64,000 nucleotides of DNA from positions 2,663,001-2,727,000 of the forward strand of contig NZ_AP014690.1 of assembly GCF_001547995.1 (NCBI RefSeq), written 5' to 3'. The notes beneath the pieces are model-generated. The model saw only the letters and a program-made list of their open reading frames with translations, was not told the DNA's origin and ran no database searches. Source of the stretch: Asaia bogorensis NBRC 16594 (GTDB taxonomy: Bacteria > Pseudomonadota > Alphaproteobacteria > Acetobacterales > Acetobacteraceae). The number at the start of each line of letters is the position of its first letter. Positions within the stretch are counted from its first letter, which is position 1. Both the position numbers and the translations under genes were made by a program. This document shows positions 51,765 to 60,761 of this stretch, in pieces.

Positions 51765-52396
51765 TCGCTCTCGCTGGCCAACGCGTTGACACAAGCAGCC
51801 GCCATGGCGCTTCCCCCCTGCCTGCCCCGTACGATCGCCCAGGGGATTTCATTGAAGGCTGCCAGTGCCTCTTTGGATTCTGCCGCGCCGATGAAGCCGA
51901 CCGGCATGCCGATAATGGCTGCGGGACGCTTGCCGCCCTGCCGAATGAGTTCCAGCAGGCGAAACAGGGCTGTCGGTGCATTGCCGATCGCTACGACCGC
52001 GCCCTCCAGGTCGCTCCCCCAAAGATCGACCGCCGCGGCCGATCGCGTGTTGCCAATAAATCTGGCCAGCTCCGGTGTACGCATGTCACGCAAGGTACAG
52101 ATGACCTGGTTATGGGCTGGCAACCGCGCACGCGTCACACCATGAGCCACCATCTCAGAGTCACACAGGACAGGCCTTCCAGCCAGCAGCGCGGTACGCG
52201 CCGCGGCGACAAAGCCGGGAGCGAAAGCGAGATTACGGGTGATATCGACCATGCCACAGGCATGAATAACCCTGACGGCAACGCGTGCCTCGTCATGACC
52301 GTAAGCCGAGAGATCGGCCTCAGCCCTGATTGTCGCAAAGGACCGGGCATAGATCTCAGCGCCGTCGCGGATATAGTCGTAACTCTCTTCGGTCAT
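51761..52396 (-). CDS. cobH: Precorrin-8X methylmutase
   Basis: A 211-aa protein (CobH of P. denitrificans is 210). YIRDGAEIYARSFATIRAEA starts the family, the catalytic histidine is His45 in VIHACG, and CDSEMVAHGVTRARLP and GMPVGFIGAAESKEAL are signature blocks. It moves the methyl group from C11 to C12, giving hydrogenobyrinate. ATG 52396 (MTEESYDYI), behind GGGGGAG, fits the family; ATG 52438 would give an ATGA overlap with the cobG stop and add 14 residues. The cobI start overlaps its stop. Confidence 0.93.
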   Translation of the reverse strand: MTEESYDYIRDGAEIYARSFATIRAEADLSAYGHDEARVAVRVIHACGMVDITRNLAFAPGFVAAARTALLAGRPVLCDSEMVAHGVTRARLPAHNQVICTLRDMRTPELARFIGNTRSAAAVDLWGSDLEGAVVAIGNAPTALFRLLELIRQGGKRPAAIIGMPVGFIGAAESKEALAAFNEIPWAIVRGRQGGSAMAAACVNALASESE

Positions 52397-52434
52397 GCGC
52401 TCCCCCCGGTCATGGGCCGTCTCGTTTCTTCCTG

Positions 52435-53538
52435 TCATGCCCGACGCAAACGCCTGCGCACGTCCTCGATGTCAAGACCAGACTCGGCAGGTTGATCAGA
52501 GACACTCCCCTGCCAGACGAGATCATATCCTTTTGGCCCCGCCACCAGAGTCACATCATGAATACCGTGCGAAGCACATCCCTTGGCGCATCCCGAGACA
52601 TGGAGCCGTCTGCCGCGCAGTTCGGTCACCAGCGACAGCGCATCGCGTTGTGTTGGCGCATGGGCCTGTGCGCAGCGCCCTGCGCCCGGACAGGCAACGA
52701 GATCCGCTCGCCTGTCCTGAGGGTCGGTTATCAGGTCATGGGCTGCGACAGGGCGATCGAGCACCAGCCCGCGCCAGGGTGTCAGCCGTATCGCCGCGCC
52801 GGCAGAAGCGATGGAGGCAAGAGTCTGGGCACTGATTTCACCCAGCACCGCCACAGCACCAAAACAGCCGGGCAGGAAGGGACCAAGCAAGGGCGGTATC
52901 GTTCCCCCAAATGGTGCTGCCCGATGCAATGCCCGATCTGCAACGGCCCGATGCGCAGAACGCTGGAGCGCCGCCAGCACTTCATCGACCAGCTCTGCCC
53001 TGTCAGGTTGATGGCGCAGGGCACCCTCATACAAAACCCACTTCCCTGCTTCGTGGCGCAGGGCCAGATCACCCCGCAGCGCCCCTGAGGGGACCAGTCC
53101 ACCACCATCGACAGCAAGACTGAATTTCTCCGGCGGATGCCATAAGGGCGGCAAATCCCGCATCGCCTGCGTGATTTCATGCGCGAGAGCCAAGGTGTCT
53201 TCAGCGCAATCGGGATCGAGACCAGCCAGAGGCGATGCAAACAGGATGCGGCGTCGCGCTTCCTGCTGTGGCACCTCCATGCCCAGACCGCGCGCCACAG
53301 CATGCGACGTGAAATCGAGCGCCGCCTGATGATCAAGCCCCCGAAGCTGGAGGTTGCCGCGCAGGGTGAGCGTGATGCGCGCATTGCCATGACGCGCGGC
53401 ATAATCCGCCAGAAAGGCCGATTGCCCGGGGTTCAGTCCTGTGGGGTCCGGGGTGACACGCACCAGCCAGCCATCATGCGTTTGCATCGGGGCATGAAGG
53501 GCTGGACACCAGCCTTTGCGAATGGGGGCGGAACTCAT
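52435..53538 (-). CDS. cobG: Precorrin-3B synthase (O2-dependent)
   Basis: A 367-aa member of the nitrite/sulfite reductase half-domain family. It starts RKGWCPALHAPMQTHDGW and has RITLTLRGNLQLRGL; the cluster ligands are CPGAGRCAQA and HVSGCAKGCASHG. CobG uses O2 to hydroxylate precorrin-3A, so the pathway here is the aerobic one. At 367 aa it is shorter than the ~460 of P. denitrificans CobG. ATG 53538 was chosen; the frame is open to 53745 across the nuo terminator. It is the first gene of cobG-H-I-J and begins only about 37 bases after that terminator, with no cobalamin riboswitch in front. Confidence 0.9.
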   Translation of the reverse strand: MSSAPIRKGWCPALHAPMQTHDGWLVRVTPDPTGLNPGQSAFLADYAARHGNARITLTLRGNLQLRGLDHQAALDFTSHAVARGLGMEVPQQEARRRILFASPLAGLDPDCAEDTLALAHEITQAMRDLPPLWHPPEKFSLAVDGGGLVPSGALRGDLALRHEAGKWVLYEGALRHQPDRAELVDEVLAALQRSAHRAVADRALHRAAPFGGTIPPLLGPFLPGCFGAVAVLGEISAQTLASIASAGAAIRLTPWRGLVLDRPVAAHDLITDPQDRRADLVACPGAGRCAQAHAPTQRDALSLVTELRGRRLHVSGCAKGCASHGIHDVTLVAGPKGYDLVWQGSVSDQPAESGLDIEDVRRRLRRA

Positions 53539-53575
53539 GACCCGGTGATACCTCTCCTGACCGGACAACGCGCAT

Positions 53576-53610
53576 AAAAAAAGCTGCACGCCCGACGGAC
53601 ATGCAGCTTT
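53576..53610 (-). terminator. Rho-independent terminator of the nuo operon
   Basis: Read on the minus strand, a 9-bp stem (AAAGCTGCA at 53602-53610 complement, TGCAGCTTT at 53580-53588 complement) with a 13-base loop is followed by a run of seven T (53576-53582 as A on the plus strand). It is 54-88 bases after the nuoN stop, the usual layout of an intrinsic terminator. Confidence 0.9.
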
Positions 53611-53622
53611 CATCGACTTTCT

Positions 53623-53650
53623 GAACTGGCGGCCATGTAGTCGCCAGTTC
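53623..53650 (-). other. Second hairpin after nuoN
   Basis: GAACTGGCG (53623-53631) and CGCCAGTTC (53642-53650) form a perfect 9-bp stem with a 10-base loop, starting 14 bases after the nuoN stop. It has no T-run and may protect the 3' end of the nuo transcript. Confidence 0.6.
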
Positions 53651-53663
53651 GGGAGAGCCTTCG

Positions 53664-55112
53664 TCAGGGCAAGGTTGCTGGCGCCGCAGGGAGAGGCGGG
53701 GCCACAACCAGAGACTGGCTGCGCTGGACCAGCGTGCTCGGGCAAATGCCCAGCAGGATGGTGGCGCAGGCCAGCACAGTGATCAGTGCTGCATTGACCG
53801 GCGTGGGCGCCGTCAGTTCCGCGCGGGTCTCGCGATCTGCTGGCGCAGGCGTCAGCATGATCAGGATCAGGCGCAGATAATAGAACAGACCGATCGTGCT
53901 GCTGGCGATCAGAACGAAGAGCAGAAGCGTGCGATGGGCCGAAACGCCCGCAGCCGCCACATAGAACTTCGCAAAGAAGCCGACTGCCGGGGGGATACCT
54001 GCCAGCGAAATCAGCATGATCGACATGGCCAGCGCTGCAGCAGGCTTACGACGGAACAGCCCGTGCCATTCACGGATATCGGTACCCTGGGGCAGCACAC
54101 CGTTCATGATGGCAAACACGCCAAGCGTCGAGATCGCATAGGCCGCCAGGTAAAAGGCAGCCGAAGCCACGCCGAACGGCCCCGGTGACAGGAAAGCCAC
54201 CAGCAGATAGCCAACATGCGCGATGGACGACCCGGCGAGCAGGCGACGCAGATCCGTCTGCACCACGGCCATCAGGTTACCACCCAGCATGCTGAGCACG
54301 GCCACGATCAGGATCTCGTTCACCTGTGCGCTGGGCGCATAGAGATTGACGGCGGAGAAGTAGCGCAGCATGGCCGCAAAAAGCGCGATCTTGGATGTCA
54401 CGGCGACCAGGGCGGCCACCGGTACGGACGTGCCTTCAAGCACATCGGCCAGCCAGAGATGGAACGGCACGGCAGACAGTTTAAAGAACATGCCTGACAG
54501 GATGAGGATAACCCCCATCACACCAATGATCGGCTCGGGAACATGGCTGAGATCGGGGGCTGCAAAGCGCAGCGATCCGGTCTCGGCGTAGATCAGCGCA
54601 AAACCGAACACCATCGTGGCCGATGCGACACCCGAAAGAAGCAGATACTTCATCGCGGCTTCACCGGCGTCGAGACGCTGGTTGTGGAACGCAATCAGGC
54701 CAAGCAGGGCCAGGCTGAGCGTTTCGAGACCAAGGAAGAACGACACGAAATGAACCGCGCCGGTCATGGCCACGCCACCCAGTGTGGCCAGGGTAAGCAG
54801 CAGGAAATACTCGCTGTTCACACTCGGGTCAGCACTGATGGCGCCATGGCGCGACATCAGCACGATTGCCAGTGCGGAGAGAATGATCAGTGCACCGGCA
54901 AAAGAGGCCCATGTATCGGGGGCAAAAAGCGGGGTGGCACCCGTCATGACGAGCACGGTCGGCAGCATGATCGAGGCCAGCGATGCCAGAAGAACGATCA
55001 CGCACAGAATGGCATCACGAACGACATGACGCCGCCAGGAGATGGCTGCGAGCTGCACCAGGCTTCCGAGGCACAGCACCAGCACCGCATTGGGGAGGAA
55101 CGAGAAAGACAT
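53664..55112 (-). CDS. nuoN: NADH-quinone oxidoreductase subunit N
   Basis: A 482-aa antiporter-like membrane subunit of complex I (E. coli NuoN 485). It starts MSFSFLPNAVLVLCLGS; motifs LGLETLSLALLGLIAFH and AAMKYLLLSGVASATMVFG, and VAALVAVTSKIALFAAMLRY with the conserved lysine, mark one of the three proton-pumping units. ATG 55112 overlaps the nuoM stop as TAATG; the frame is open to 55385 but that part is nuoM. It ends the operon, followed by two hairpins. Confidence 0.95.
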   Translation of the reverse strand: MSFSFLPNAVLVLCLGSLVQLAAISWRRHVVRDAILCVIVLLASLASIMLPTVLVMTGATPLFAPDTWASFAGALIILSALAIVLMSRHGAISADPSVNSEYFLLLTLATLGGVAMTGAVHFVSFFLGLETLSLALLGLIAFHNQRLDAGEAAMKYLLLSGVASATMVFGFALIYAETGSLRFAAPDLSHVPEPIIGVMGVILILSGMFFKLSAVPFHLWLADVLEGTSVPVAALVAVTSKIALFAAMLRYFSAVNLYAPSAQVNEILIVAVLSMLGGNLMAVVQTDLRRLLAGSSIAHVGYLLVAFLSPGPFGVASAAFYLAAYAISTLGVFAIMNGVLPQGTDIREWHGLFRRKPAAALAMSIMLISLAGIPPAVGFFAKFYVAAAGVSAHRTLLLFVLIASSTIGLFYYLRLILIMLTPAPADRETRAELTAPTPVNAALITVLACATILLGICPSTLVQRSQSLVVAPPLPAAPATLP

Positions 55113-56614
55113 TACTGGGCCTGCTCCTGAGCGATGCTCACGACATGGGGGCTGGCCGGTGCCGACAGGTTGAGAACCGGCTGCGGATAGACGCCAAGCG
55201 CAAGGAGAAGAAGGGCTGCCACACCAAGGACAGCGAGATGCGGCACGGAAGGCGCACCAAGCGGTGCCACGGCATCGGTCTTTTTCGGACCATAGAAGAC
55301 GCGCAGCATCATGGTGAGCGAATAGACCGACGACAGCACCAGACCAGCCGCTGCGAAGAACGTCATGGTATGGCTGACCTGCCATGTGCCCATGAGCACC
55401 AGGTACTCACCGACAAAGTTGCCCAGCCCCGGAAGGCCAAGCGAGGCCGCAGCGAAGAACATGGCAAATGCCGAGAACTGCGGCATGGCAGGCCAGAGCC
55501 CGCCCATGCGCGACATGTCACGCGTCCCCAGACGATCTTCCAGAAGTCCTGCGATCACGAACAGAGCGCCCGTGCTGAGACCATGCGCCACCATCTGGGC
55601 GATGGCACCCTCCATACCGATGCGTGTGCCCGAGAACACACCCAGCAGGATGAAGCCAAGATGGCTGATGGAGGAATAGGCAATGAGGCGCTTGATATCG
55701 TCCTGCGCCACGGCAAGCCATGCGCAGTACAGGATACCGACCACGCCAAGCGTCATGGCGATGGGTGCGAGATGCGCCGCAGGACCGGGGAAGAGCATGA
55801 CCACGAAGCGGATCAGGCCATAGCCACCCGTCTTTGCCAGAACACCCGAAAGCAGAATGCTCGCAGCGGCAGGCGATGCCGCATAGGTGTCTGGCAGCCA
55901 CGAATGGAAAGGCACCATAGGCAGCTTGACCGCAAAAGCGATGAAGAAGCCAAGCATCAGCACCGGGGCGATGGGCGCAATCAGCGCCGTCTGTGACAGG
56001 GCAAAGTAGTCGAACGTAATGACGCCGGTGCGCTGGGCGTTGACGATGACAAGGCCAAGAATGGCCAGCAGCATCAGCAGGCCACTTCCCTGCGTGAACA
56101 GGAAGAACTTCAGCGCAGCGCGCTGGCGCCCTGCATCACCCCAGATCAGGATAACCCCGAAGAGCGGCAGGAGCATCAGCTCCCAGAAGAAGAAGAACAG
56201 GAACAGGTCGGTCGCCATGAAGACGCCGTTGATCCCGGCCACCGTTGCCAGCAGCAGGAAGTGAAACAGGCCTGCGCGATCTGCCACGTTGCGTGCGCTG
56301 AGCAGCGCGCAAGGCAGGGAGATCAGTGCGTTGAGCCACAGCATGACGAGGCTCAGACCGTCAATGTCGAGCCGGACATTGATGCCCAGCATAGGCACCC
56401 AGGCCATGGAGAAATGGCCAAGCCATCCCCCGGCGCTGGCACCGCCTGACAACGCGCTGAGTGTGACCTGCGCGAGCAGGATCACCATCAGCACAAGCGT
56501 GATGAGCGAGGAAACCGACGCCGCGCGCGAGGCGCCGCGCAGCCCGACAAGCCAGGCTGCAAGACCCCCGATGAAGGGGATCAGAACAAGAGCGGGAAGT
56601 GCCAACATCATCAT
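55112..56614 (-). CDS. nuoM: NADH-quinone oxidoreductase subunit M
   Basis: A 500-aa antiporter-like membrane subunit (E. coli NuoM 509). FFFFFWELMLLPLFGVILIW contains the conserved Glu of helix 5, and LPMVPFHSWLPDTYAASPAA and DDIKRLIAYSSISHLGFILL are signature segments with the pump lysines. ATG 56614 (MMMLALPAL) overlaps the nuoL stop (ATGA) and is preferred over ATG 56626. It is coupled to nuoN downstream. It is part of the proton-translocating arm of complex I. Confidence 0.95.
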   Translation of the reverse strand: MMMLALPALVLIPFIGGLAAWLVGLRGASRAASVSSLITLVLMVILLAQVTLSALSGGASAGGWLGHFSMAWVPMLGINVRLDIDGLSLVMLWLNALISLPCALLSARNVADRAGLFHFLLLATVAGINGVFMATDLFLFFFFWELMLLPLFGVILIWGDAGRQRAALKFFLFTQGSGLLMLLAILGLVIVNAQRTGVITFDYFALSQTALIAPIAPVLMLGFFIAFAVKLPMVPFHSWLPDTYAASPAAASILLSGVLAKTGGYGLIRFVVMLFPGPAAHLAPIAMTLGVVGILYCAWLAVAQDDIKRLIAYSSISHLGFILLGVFSGTRIGMEGAIAQMVAHGLSTGALFVIAGLLEDRLGTRDMSRMGGLWPAMPQFSAFAMFFAAASLGLPGLGNFVGEYLVLMGTWQVSHTMTFFAAAGLVLSSVYSLTMMLRVFYGPKKTDAVAPLGAPSVPHLAVLGVAALLLLALGVYPQPVLNLSAPASPHVVSIAQEQAQ

Positions 56615-58443
56615 ACCGCCAGACAAAGAGCTGCAACCGTTCCTGCTGCGATCCAGCCGGCATAGCGACGCACCTGGCCGCTCTGCAGCTTCGCAACAGC
56701 GTATCCACCGCCCTGGGTCAGGGCTGCAACCAGATCATAGAAACGATCGATGAAATCACGACGGTTCAGATGGGCAAGCACCATGAACGGCCGTACGAAA
56801 ACCCGGTCATACAGCGTGTCGAAACCCCAATCGGCGCGCAGCGTCGAAATGGCAGGGCTTTCGGCAGCAACCGGTGCTTCGCCTTTCGGGCGCCACAGCG
56901 TCCAGGCGATGGTCACGCCGGCAATCGGCACGAGAGAGCCGAGAATGAGCAGGCTGGTATTGTGCTCTTCAGGCAGGGCACCGAGCACGGGGGAAAGAAG
57001 ATTGGAGAAGATATGCACGTGTGCGATGGCATCCGGCATTTCCATCCAGCCGCCCGCAATGGCGAGCACGGACAGGATCCCCATGGGCAGGGCCATGGCG
57101 ATGCCCGACTTGCCATGTGCGTGGGTGCGATGCCCGCCCCAGAACACGATGAACACGCAGCGGAAGATATAGATGGAGGTCAGGAAGGCACCAAACAGTG
57201 CACCGGCCCAGAAGATCGGGCTCAGATCATAGGCGCTGCCCAGAATGAGCTCTTTCGAGAAGTAACCGGCGGTGATCAGCGGCAGACCCGCCAGTGCAGC
57301 CGAACCAATCAGGAAGGCTGCAAACACCCACGGCATGTCCTTGCGCAGACCACCCATCTTGAAGATGTCCTGCTCGTGATGGACGCGCAGGATGATCGAA
57401 CCCGCCGCCATGAAGAGCAGAGCCTTGAAGAAGGCATGCGTGACGAGATGGAACATGGCGGCATGCCAGGCGCCGCAGCCGAGCGCGAGGTACATGTAGC
57501 CGAGCTGGCTCATGGTGGAATAGGCGAGGATGCGCTTGATGTCGGTCTGGACCAGAGCGCTGCCCGCAGCGAGCAGAATGGTCACGAAACCCACAATGGC
57601 GCAGGCGAACATTGCCAGCGGCGTGAGAACGAACAGACCATGCAGACGCGCCAGAAGATAGACACCCGCCGTGACCATGGTCGCAGCATGGATGAGCGCC
57701 GAGACTGGCGTCGGGCCGGCCATGGCGTCAGGCAACCAGGTCTGGAGCGGCACCTGGGCCGATTTGGCCATCGCACCACCCAGCAGCAGAAACATCCCCA
57801 GCGTCAGCGTACGCGGTGCGGCATGGGGGCCGACGGCCAGAAGCGTCGGGATGTCCAGCGAGCCAACGGCTGTTGCCATCAGCAGCATACCCAGCAGGAA
57901 CAGTGCATCGCCAACACGCGTAACCACGAAGGCCTTGCGTGCGGCGATGGCATTGGCCTGCTCGCCATACCAGAAGCCAATGAGCAGATAGGAGCAAAGG
58001 CCCACGCCTTCCCACCCGATGAACACACCCAGCAGATCCGATGCCAGAACCAGCAGAAGCATGGAGGCAACGAACAGGGTCATGTAGGTGAAGAAACGCG
58101 CGATGTCCTCGTCGTCATACATGTAGGCACAGGCATAGACGAGAATGAGGAAGCCGACGCAGGACACCACCAGCATCATGACCAGTGAGAGCCGGTCGAG
58201 CGTGAGCGCGATCTGGGCGTTGAAGGAGCCGACATTCATCCAGTTCCACAGCACGACGTGCAGCGAACCGAGCGAGTCTGGGCCGGAAAGGAAGCTATAG
58301 GCCGAAATGACGGCGAAAAGCGCACAAAGCCCCATACCGGCACCGACGAGAAGCGTCGTTGCCCGTGCGGGGAGCTTGCCCCCGGTCAGCATCAGGATGA
58401 TGGAGACCGCCAGGGGGCAGAAAATGACAAGCGGAAGCAGCAT
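56611..58443 (-). CDS. nuoL: NADH-quinone oxidoreductase subunit L
   Basis: A 610-aa subunit (E. coli NuoL 613), the distal pump with the long lateral helix. The start at 58443 gives MLLPLVIFCPLAVSIIL, like other NuoL N-termini, and follows nuoK by 10 bases; an upstream ATG at 58485 would overlap nuoK by 32 bases. Blocks: LLVFLASDLLG-like segment around residue 120, LLIGFWYGEQANAIAARKAF, QVPLQTWLPDAMAGPTPVSA and ALIHAATMVTAGVYLLARL. The C-terminal part includes the traverse helix and final anchor (RYAGWIAAGTVAALCL). Confidence 0.95.
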   Translation of the reverse strand: MLLPLVIFCPLAVSIILMLTGGKLPARATTLLVGAGMGLCALFAVISAYSFLSGPDSLGSLHVVLWNWMNVGSFNAQIALTLDRLSLVMMLVVSCVGFLILVYACAYMYDDEDIARFFTYMTLFVASMLLLVLASDLLGVFIGWEGVGLCSYLLIGFWYGEQANAIAARKAFVVTRVGDALFLLGMLLMATAVGSLDIPTLLAVGPHAAPRTLTLGMFLLLGGAMAKSAQVPLQTWLPDAMAGPTPVSALIHAATMVTAGVYLLARLHGLFVLTPLAMFACAIVGFVTILLAAGSALVQTDIKRILAYSTMSQLGYMYLALGCGAWHAAMFHLVTHAFFKALLFMAAGSIILRVHHEQDIFKMGGLRKDMPWVFAAFLIGSAALAGLPLITAGYFSKELILGSAYDLSPIFWAGALFGAFLTSIYIFRCVFIVFWGGHRTHAHGKSGIAMALPMGILSVLAIAGGWMEMPDAIAHVHIFSNLLSPVLGALPEEHNTSLLILGSLVPIAGVTIAWTLWRPKGEAPVAAESPAISTLRADWGFDTLYDRVFVRPFMVLAHLNRRDFIDRFYDLVAALTQGGGYAVAKLQSGQVRRYAGWIAAGTVAALCLAV

Positions 58444-58453
58444 GGCCACGAGA

Positions 58454-58765
58454 CTAACCCCCCAGACGATTGCCGGTATCGGCATCTAGCGTGGAGCGTC
58501 CGGCTGCATGCATGCGCAGGATGATGGCCAGGCCAACTGCGGATTCCGCAGCAGCGAAGGCGACCACCATGATGAACATGACCTGACCATCCGCCATATG
58601 CCAGCGATTGCCCGCCGCGATGAACGCGAGGCAAGCGGCATTGAGCATGATTTCGGTCGACATCAGCATGAAGAGCAGGTTGCGGCGTACAAGGACGCCC
58701 AACGCTCCGAGTGAAAAGAGTATGACGGCGACAATGAGCGCGCCATTGGGATCGGCAGCAGTCAT
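58454..58765 (-). CDS. nuoK: NADH-quinone oxidoreductase subunit K
   Basis: A 103-aa three-helix subunit (E. coli NuoK 100). The conserved glutamates of the quinone-to-pump channel are present: [16 protein letters not shown] in helix 2 and [15 protein letters not shown] in helix 3. The start ATG 58765 lies 1 base after the nuoJ stop region. The stop is 10 bases before the preferred nuoL start. Confidence 0.95.
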   Translation of the reverse strand: MTAADPNGALIVAVILFSLGALGVLVRRNLLFMLMSTEIMLNAACLAFIAAGNRWHMADGQVMFIMVVAFAAAESAVGLAIILRMHAAGRSTLDADTGNRLGG

Positions 58766-58766
58766 A

Positions 58767-59270
58767 TCAGGATTTCCCTCCGATCCGGCGGCCGATGTGA
58801 TAGGCGCTCACAAGTCCTGCCAGAAGCAGGAACGAGGAAAGCTCGACGGTCAGGATATAGGGGCCATAAAGCGTCAGACCGACCGCCTTGGGGCCGATCG
58901 GCGCGCCAACGGTGCCCACCGCCATGGTGTTGTGGCTCACGCCATAGACCAGCAGACCCATCAGCAGCAGCGAAATCACGCTGGGGCCAATCCAGGCGCC
59001 ACCGGCAAACCAGCCTTTTTCACGAAGCTGGTCGGGCTGGCCCAGATTGATCATCATGACCACAAACACGAACAAGACCATGATCGCGCCGGCATAGACG
59101 ATGATTTCGAGCATGGCGGCAAAAGGCGCGCCCAGCTCTTCAAACATGCAGGCGAGCGCCAGAAGCGACACGACAAGGTAAAGCAGGCCGTGAACGGGGA
59201 TGGTGCGGGTAATCGCCAACGCGGTCGCGCCGATGGCGATCAGCCCATAGAGTTCAAGCATGATATTCAT
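58767..59270 (-). CDS. nuoJ: NADH-quinone oxidoreductase subunit J
   Basis: A 167-aa membrane subunit (E. coli NuoJ 184) with five helices. [20 protein letters not shown] and [20 protein letters not shown] contain the conserved tyrosine and glutamate and the pi-bulge helix region. It forms the bridge between the quinone site and the pump modules with NuoA and NuoK. It begins 2 bases after nuoI. Confidence 0.94.
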   Translation of the reverse strand: MNIMLELYGLIAIGATALAITRTIPVHGLLYLVVSLLALACMFEELGAPFAAMLEIIVYAGAIMVLFVFVVMMINLGQPDQLREKGWFAGGAWIGPSVISLLLMGLLVYGVSHNTMAVGTVGAPIGPKAVGLTLYGPYILTVELSSFLLLAGLVSAYHIGRRIGGKS

Positions 59271-59272
59271 GA

Positions 59273-59785
59273 TCAGGGCATCAGTGCATGAATGTCGATA
59301 GGCTTGGCTTCATTTTCGGCTTCACCTTTGTTCTTGCCCGGGATCTTGAGCCCCGACACATTATAGAAGCTGTAATCATGTACCTTGCCGGGTCCGCTGA
59401 TCAGGAGGTCTTCCTTCTCGTAAACCAGGTTCTGGCGCACATATTCGCTCATCTCGAAATCGGGCGTGAGCTGAATGGCGTAGGTCGGGCAGGCTTCCTC
59501 ACAGAAACCGCAGAAGATGCAGCGTGAGAAATTGATCTGGAAGAATTCCGGATACCAGCGCCCTTCCTTCTCGCCTTTCTGCAGGCTGATGCAATCTACC
59601 GGGCAGGCCGCGGCGCACAGATTACAGGCCACGCAGCGCTCTTCGCCGCTCGGATCGCGGGTGAGGACGATACGACCGCGATAGCGGGGGGACAGGTACG
59701 GTTTGACGTCCGGATACTGCACCGTTTCATTGCGATGAAACATGTGCAGGAACGTCATCCATATGGTGCGGAGAATACCAAGCAT
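59273..59785 (-). CDS. nuoI: NADH-quinone oxidoreductase subunit I
   Basis: A 170-aa ferredoxin-like subunit (E. coli NuoI 180). Two [4Fe-4S] motifs, [14 protein letters not shown] and [14 protein letters not shown], bind clusters N6a and N6b. It lies in the connecting module between NuoG and the quinone site. The N-terminus ([20 protein letters not shown]) is an amphipathic anchor. nuoH ends 13 bases upstream. Confidence 0.96.
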   Translation of the reverse strand: MLGILRTIWMTFLHMFHRNETVQYPDVKPYLSPRYRGRIVLTRDPSGEERCVACNLCAAACPVDCISLQKGEKEGRWYPEFFQINFSRCIFCGFCEEACPTYAIQLTPDFEMSEYVRQNLVYEKEDLLISGPGKVHDYSFYNVSGLKIPGKNKGEAENEAKPIDIHALMP

Positions 59786-59798
59786 GGCGCGCCCCCTC

Positions 59799-60761
59799 TC
59801 AGACGCCCGCGCGCAGCAGAACGACCGCGCCGGTGACCAGAATGTTAAGAAGAGACAGCGGCAGCAGCACCTTCCAGCCGAAGGACATCAGCTGGTCGTA
59901 ACGAGGACGGGGCAGTGCTGCGCGCAGCAGGATGTAGAAGCAGATCAGCAGGAAAACCTTGATCGCAAACCACAGGAAGGGCGGCAGGAACGGGCCATGC
60001 CAGCCACCAAGGTAGAGCGTGGTGATCAGGGCCGAGCTGAGTGCGACACCGGCATATTCGGCAAGGTAGAACATGCCGAATTTCATGCCCGAATACTCGG
60101 TATGGAAGCCTGCGCCGATTTCGTTTTCACCTTCCGGAAAGTCGAAAGGCAGACGATGCGTTTCGGCAATACCGGCAAGCAGGAAGATCACGGCACCCAG
60201 GCATTGCGGGATGATGAACCAGCAATGGGTCTGGGCTTCCACGATGTCGCGAATGCTGAACGAACCGGCCGCCATGACAACGCCCATGACCGACAGGCCC
60301 ATGAACACTTCATAGGAGATCATCTGGGCGGCGGCACGCATGCCACCAAGCAGGGCGTATTTGTTGTTGGACGACCACCCGGCGAGAACCACCGAATAAA
60401 CGCCAAGGCCCAGCATGCCGAAGATGAAAAGCAGGCCGACATTCAGCTCACCCGCCACACCCCAGATGGGGGTGATGGGCACGACTCCGAAGCAAAGCAG
60501 AACGGCTAGAAAGCCGATGATCGGCGCGACAAGAAAGACCGGCTTGTCCGCAAAAGGCGGAATCCAGTCCTGCTTGAACAGCATCTTCATCGCATCGGCG
60601 ATGACCTGAAACAGGCCGAACGGGCCGACGCGGTTAGGGCCGGGGCGATCCTGGAACACGCCAAGCAGGCGGCGCTCCAGCATGGTCGAGACCGCTGCGA
60701 CGCCGAGAACGCCAAAGACGGTCACGACGATCACAAGAATTGGCCACACGATGGGCATCAT
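59799..60761 (-). CDS. nuoH: NADH-quinone oxidoreductase subunit H
   Basis: A 320-aa membrane subunit (E. coli NuoH 325) that forms much of the quinone chamber. [20 protein letters not shown] is the first-loop signature, and [20 protein letters not shown] the conserved acidic loop. The start ATG 60761 overlaps the nuoG stop; an in-frame ATG follows directly at 60758. Confidence 0.96.
   Translation of the reverse strand: MMPIVWPILVIVVTVFGVLGVAAVSTMLERRLLGVFQDRPGPNRVGPFGLFQVIADAMKMLFKQDWIPPFADKPVFLVAPIIGFLAVLLCFGVVPITPIWGVAGELNVGLLFIFGMLGLGVYSVVLAGWSSNNKYALLGGMRAAAQMISYEVFMGLSVMGVVMAAGSFSIRDIVEAQTHCWFIIPQCLGAVIFLLAGIAETHRLPFDFPEGENEIGAGFHTEYSGMKFGMFYLAEYAGVALSSALITTLYLGGWHGPFLPPFLWFAIKVFLLICFYILLRAALPRPRYDQLMSFGWKVLLPLSLLNILVTGAVVLLRAGV

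Noticed and set aside
56599-58188. A 529-codon plus-strand frame opposite nuoL
   Set aside because: It is antisense to a confidently identified membrane subunit; the translation is His/Gln/Arg-rich, typical of the complement of hydrophobic coding sequence.
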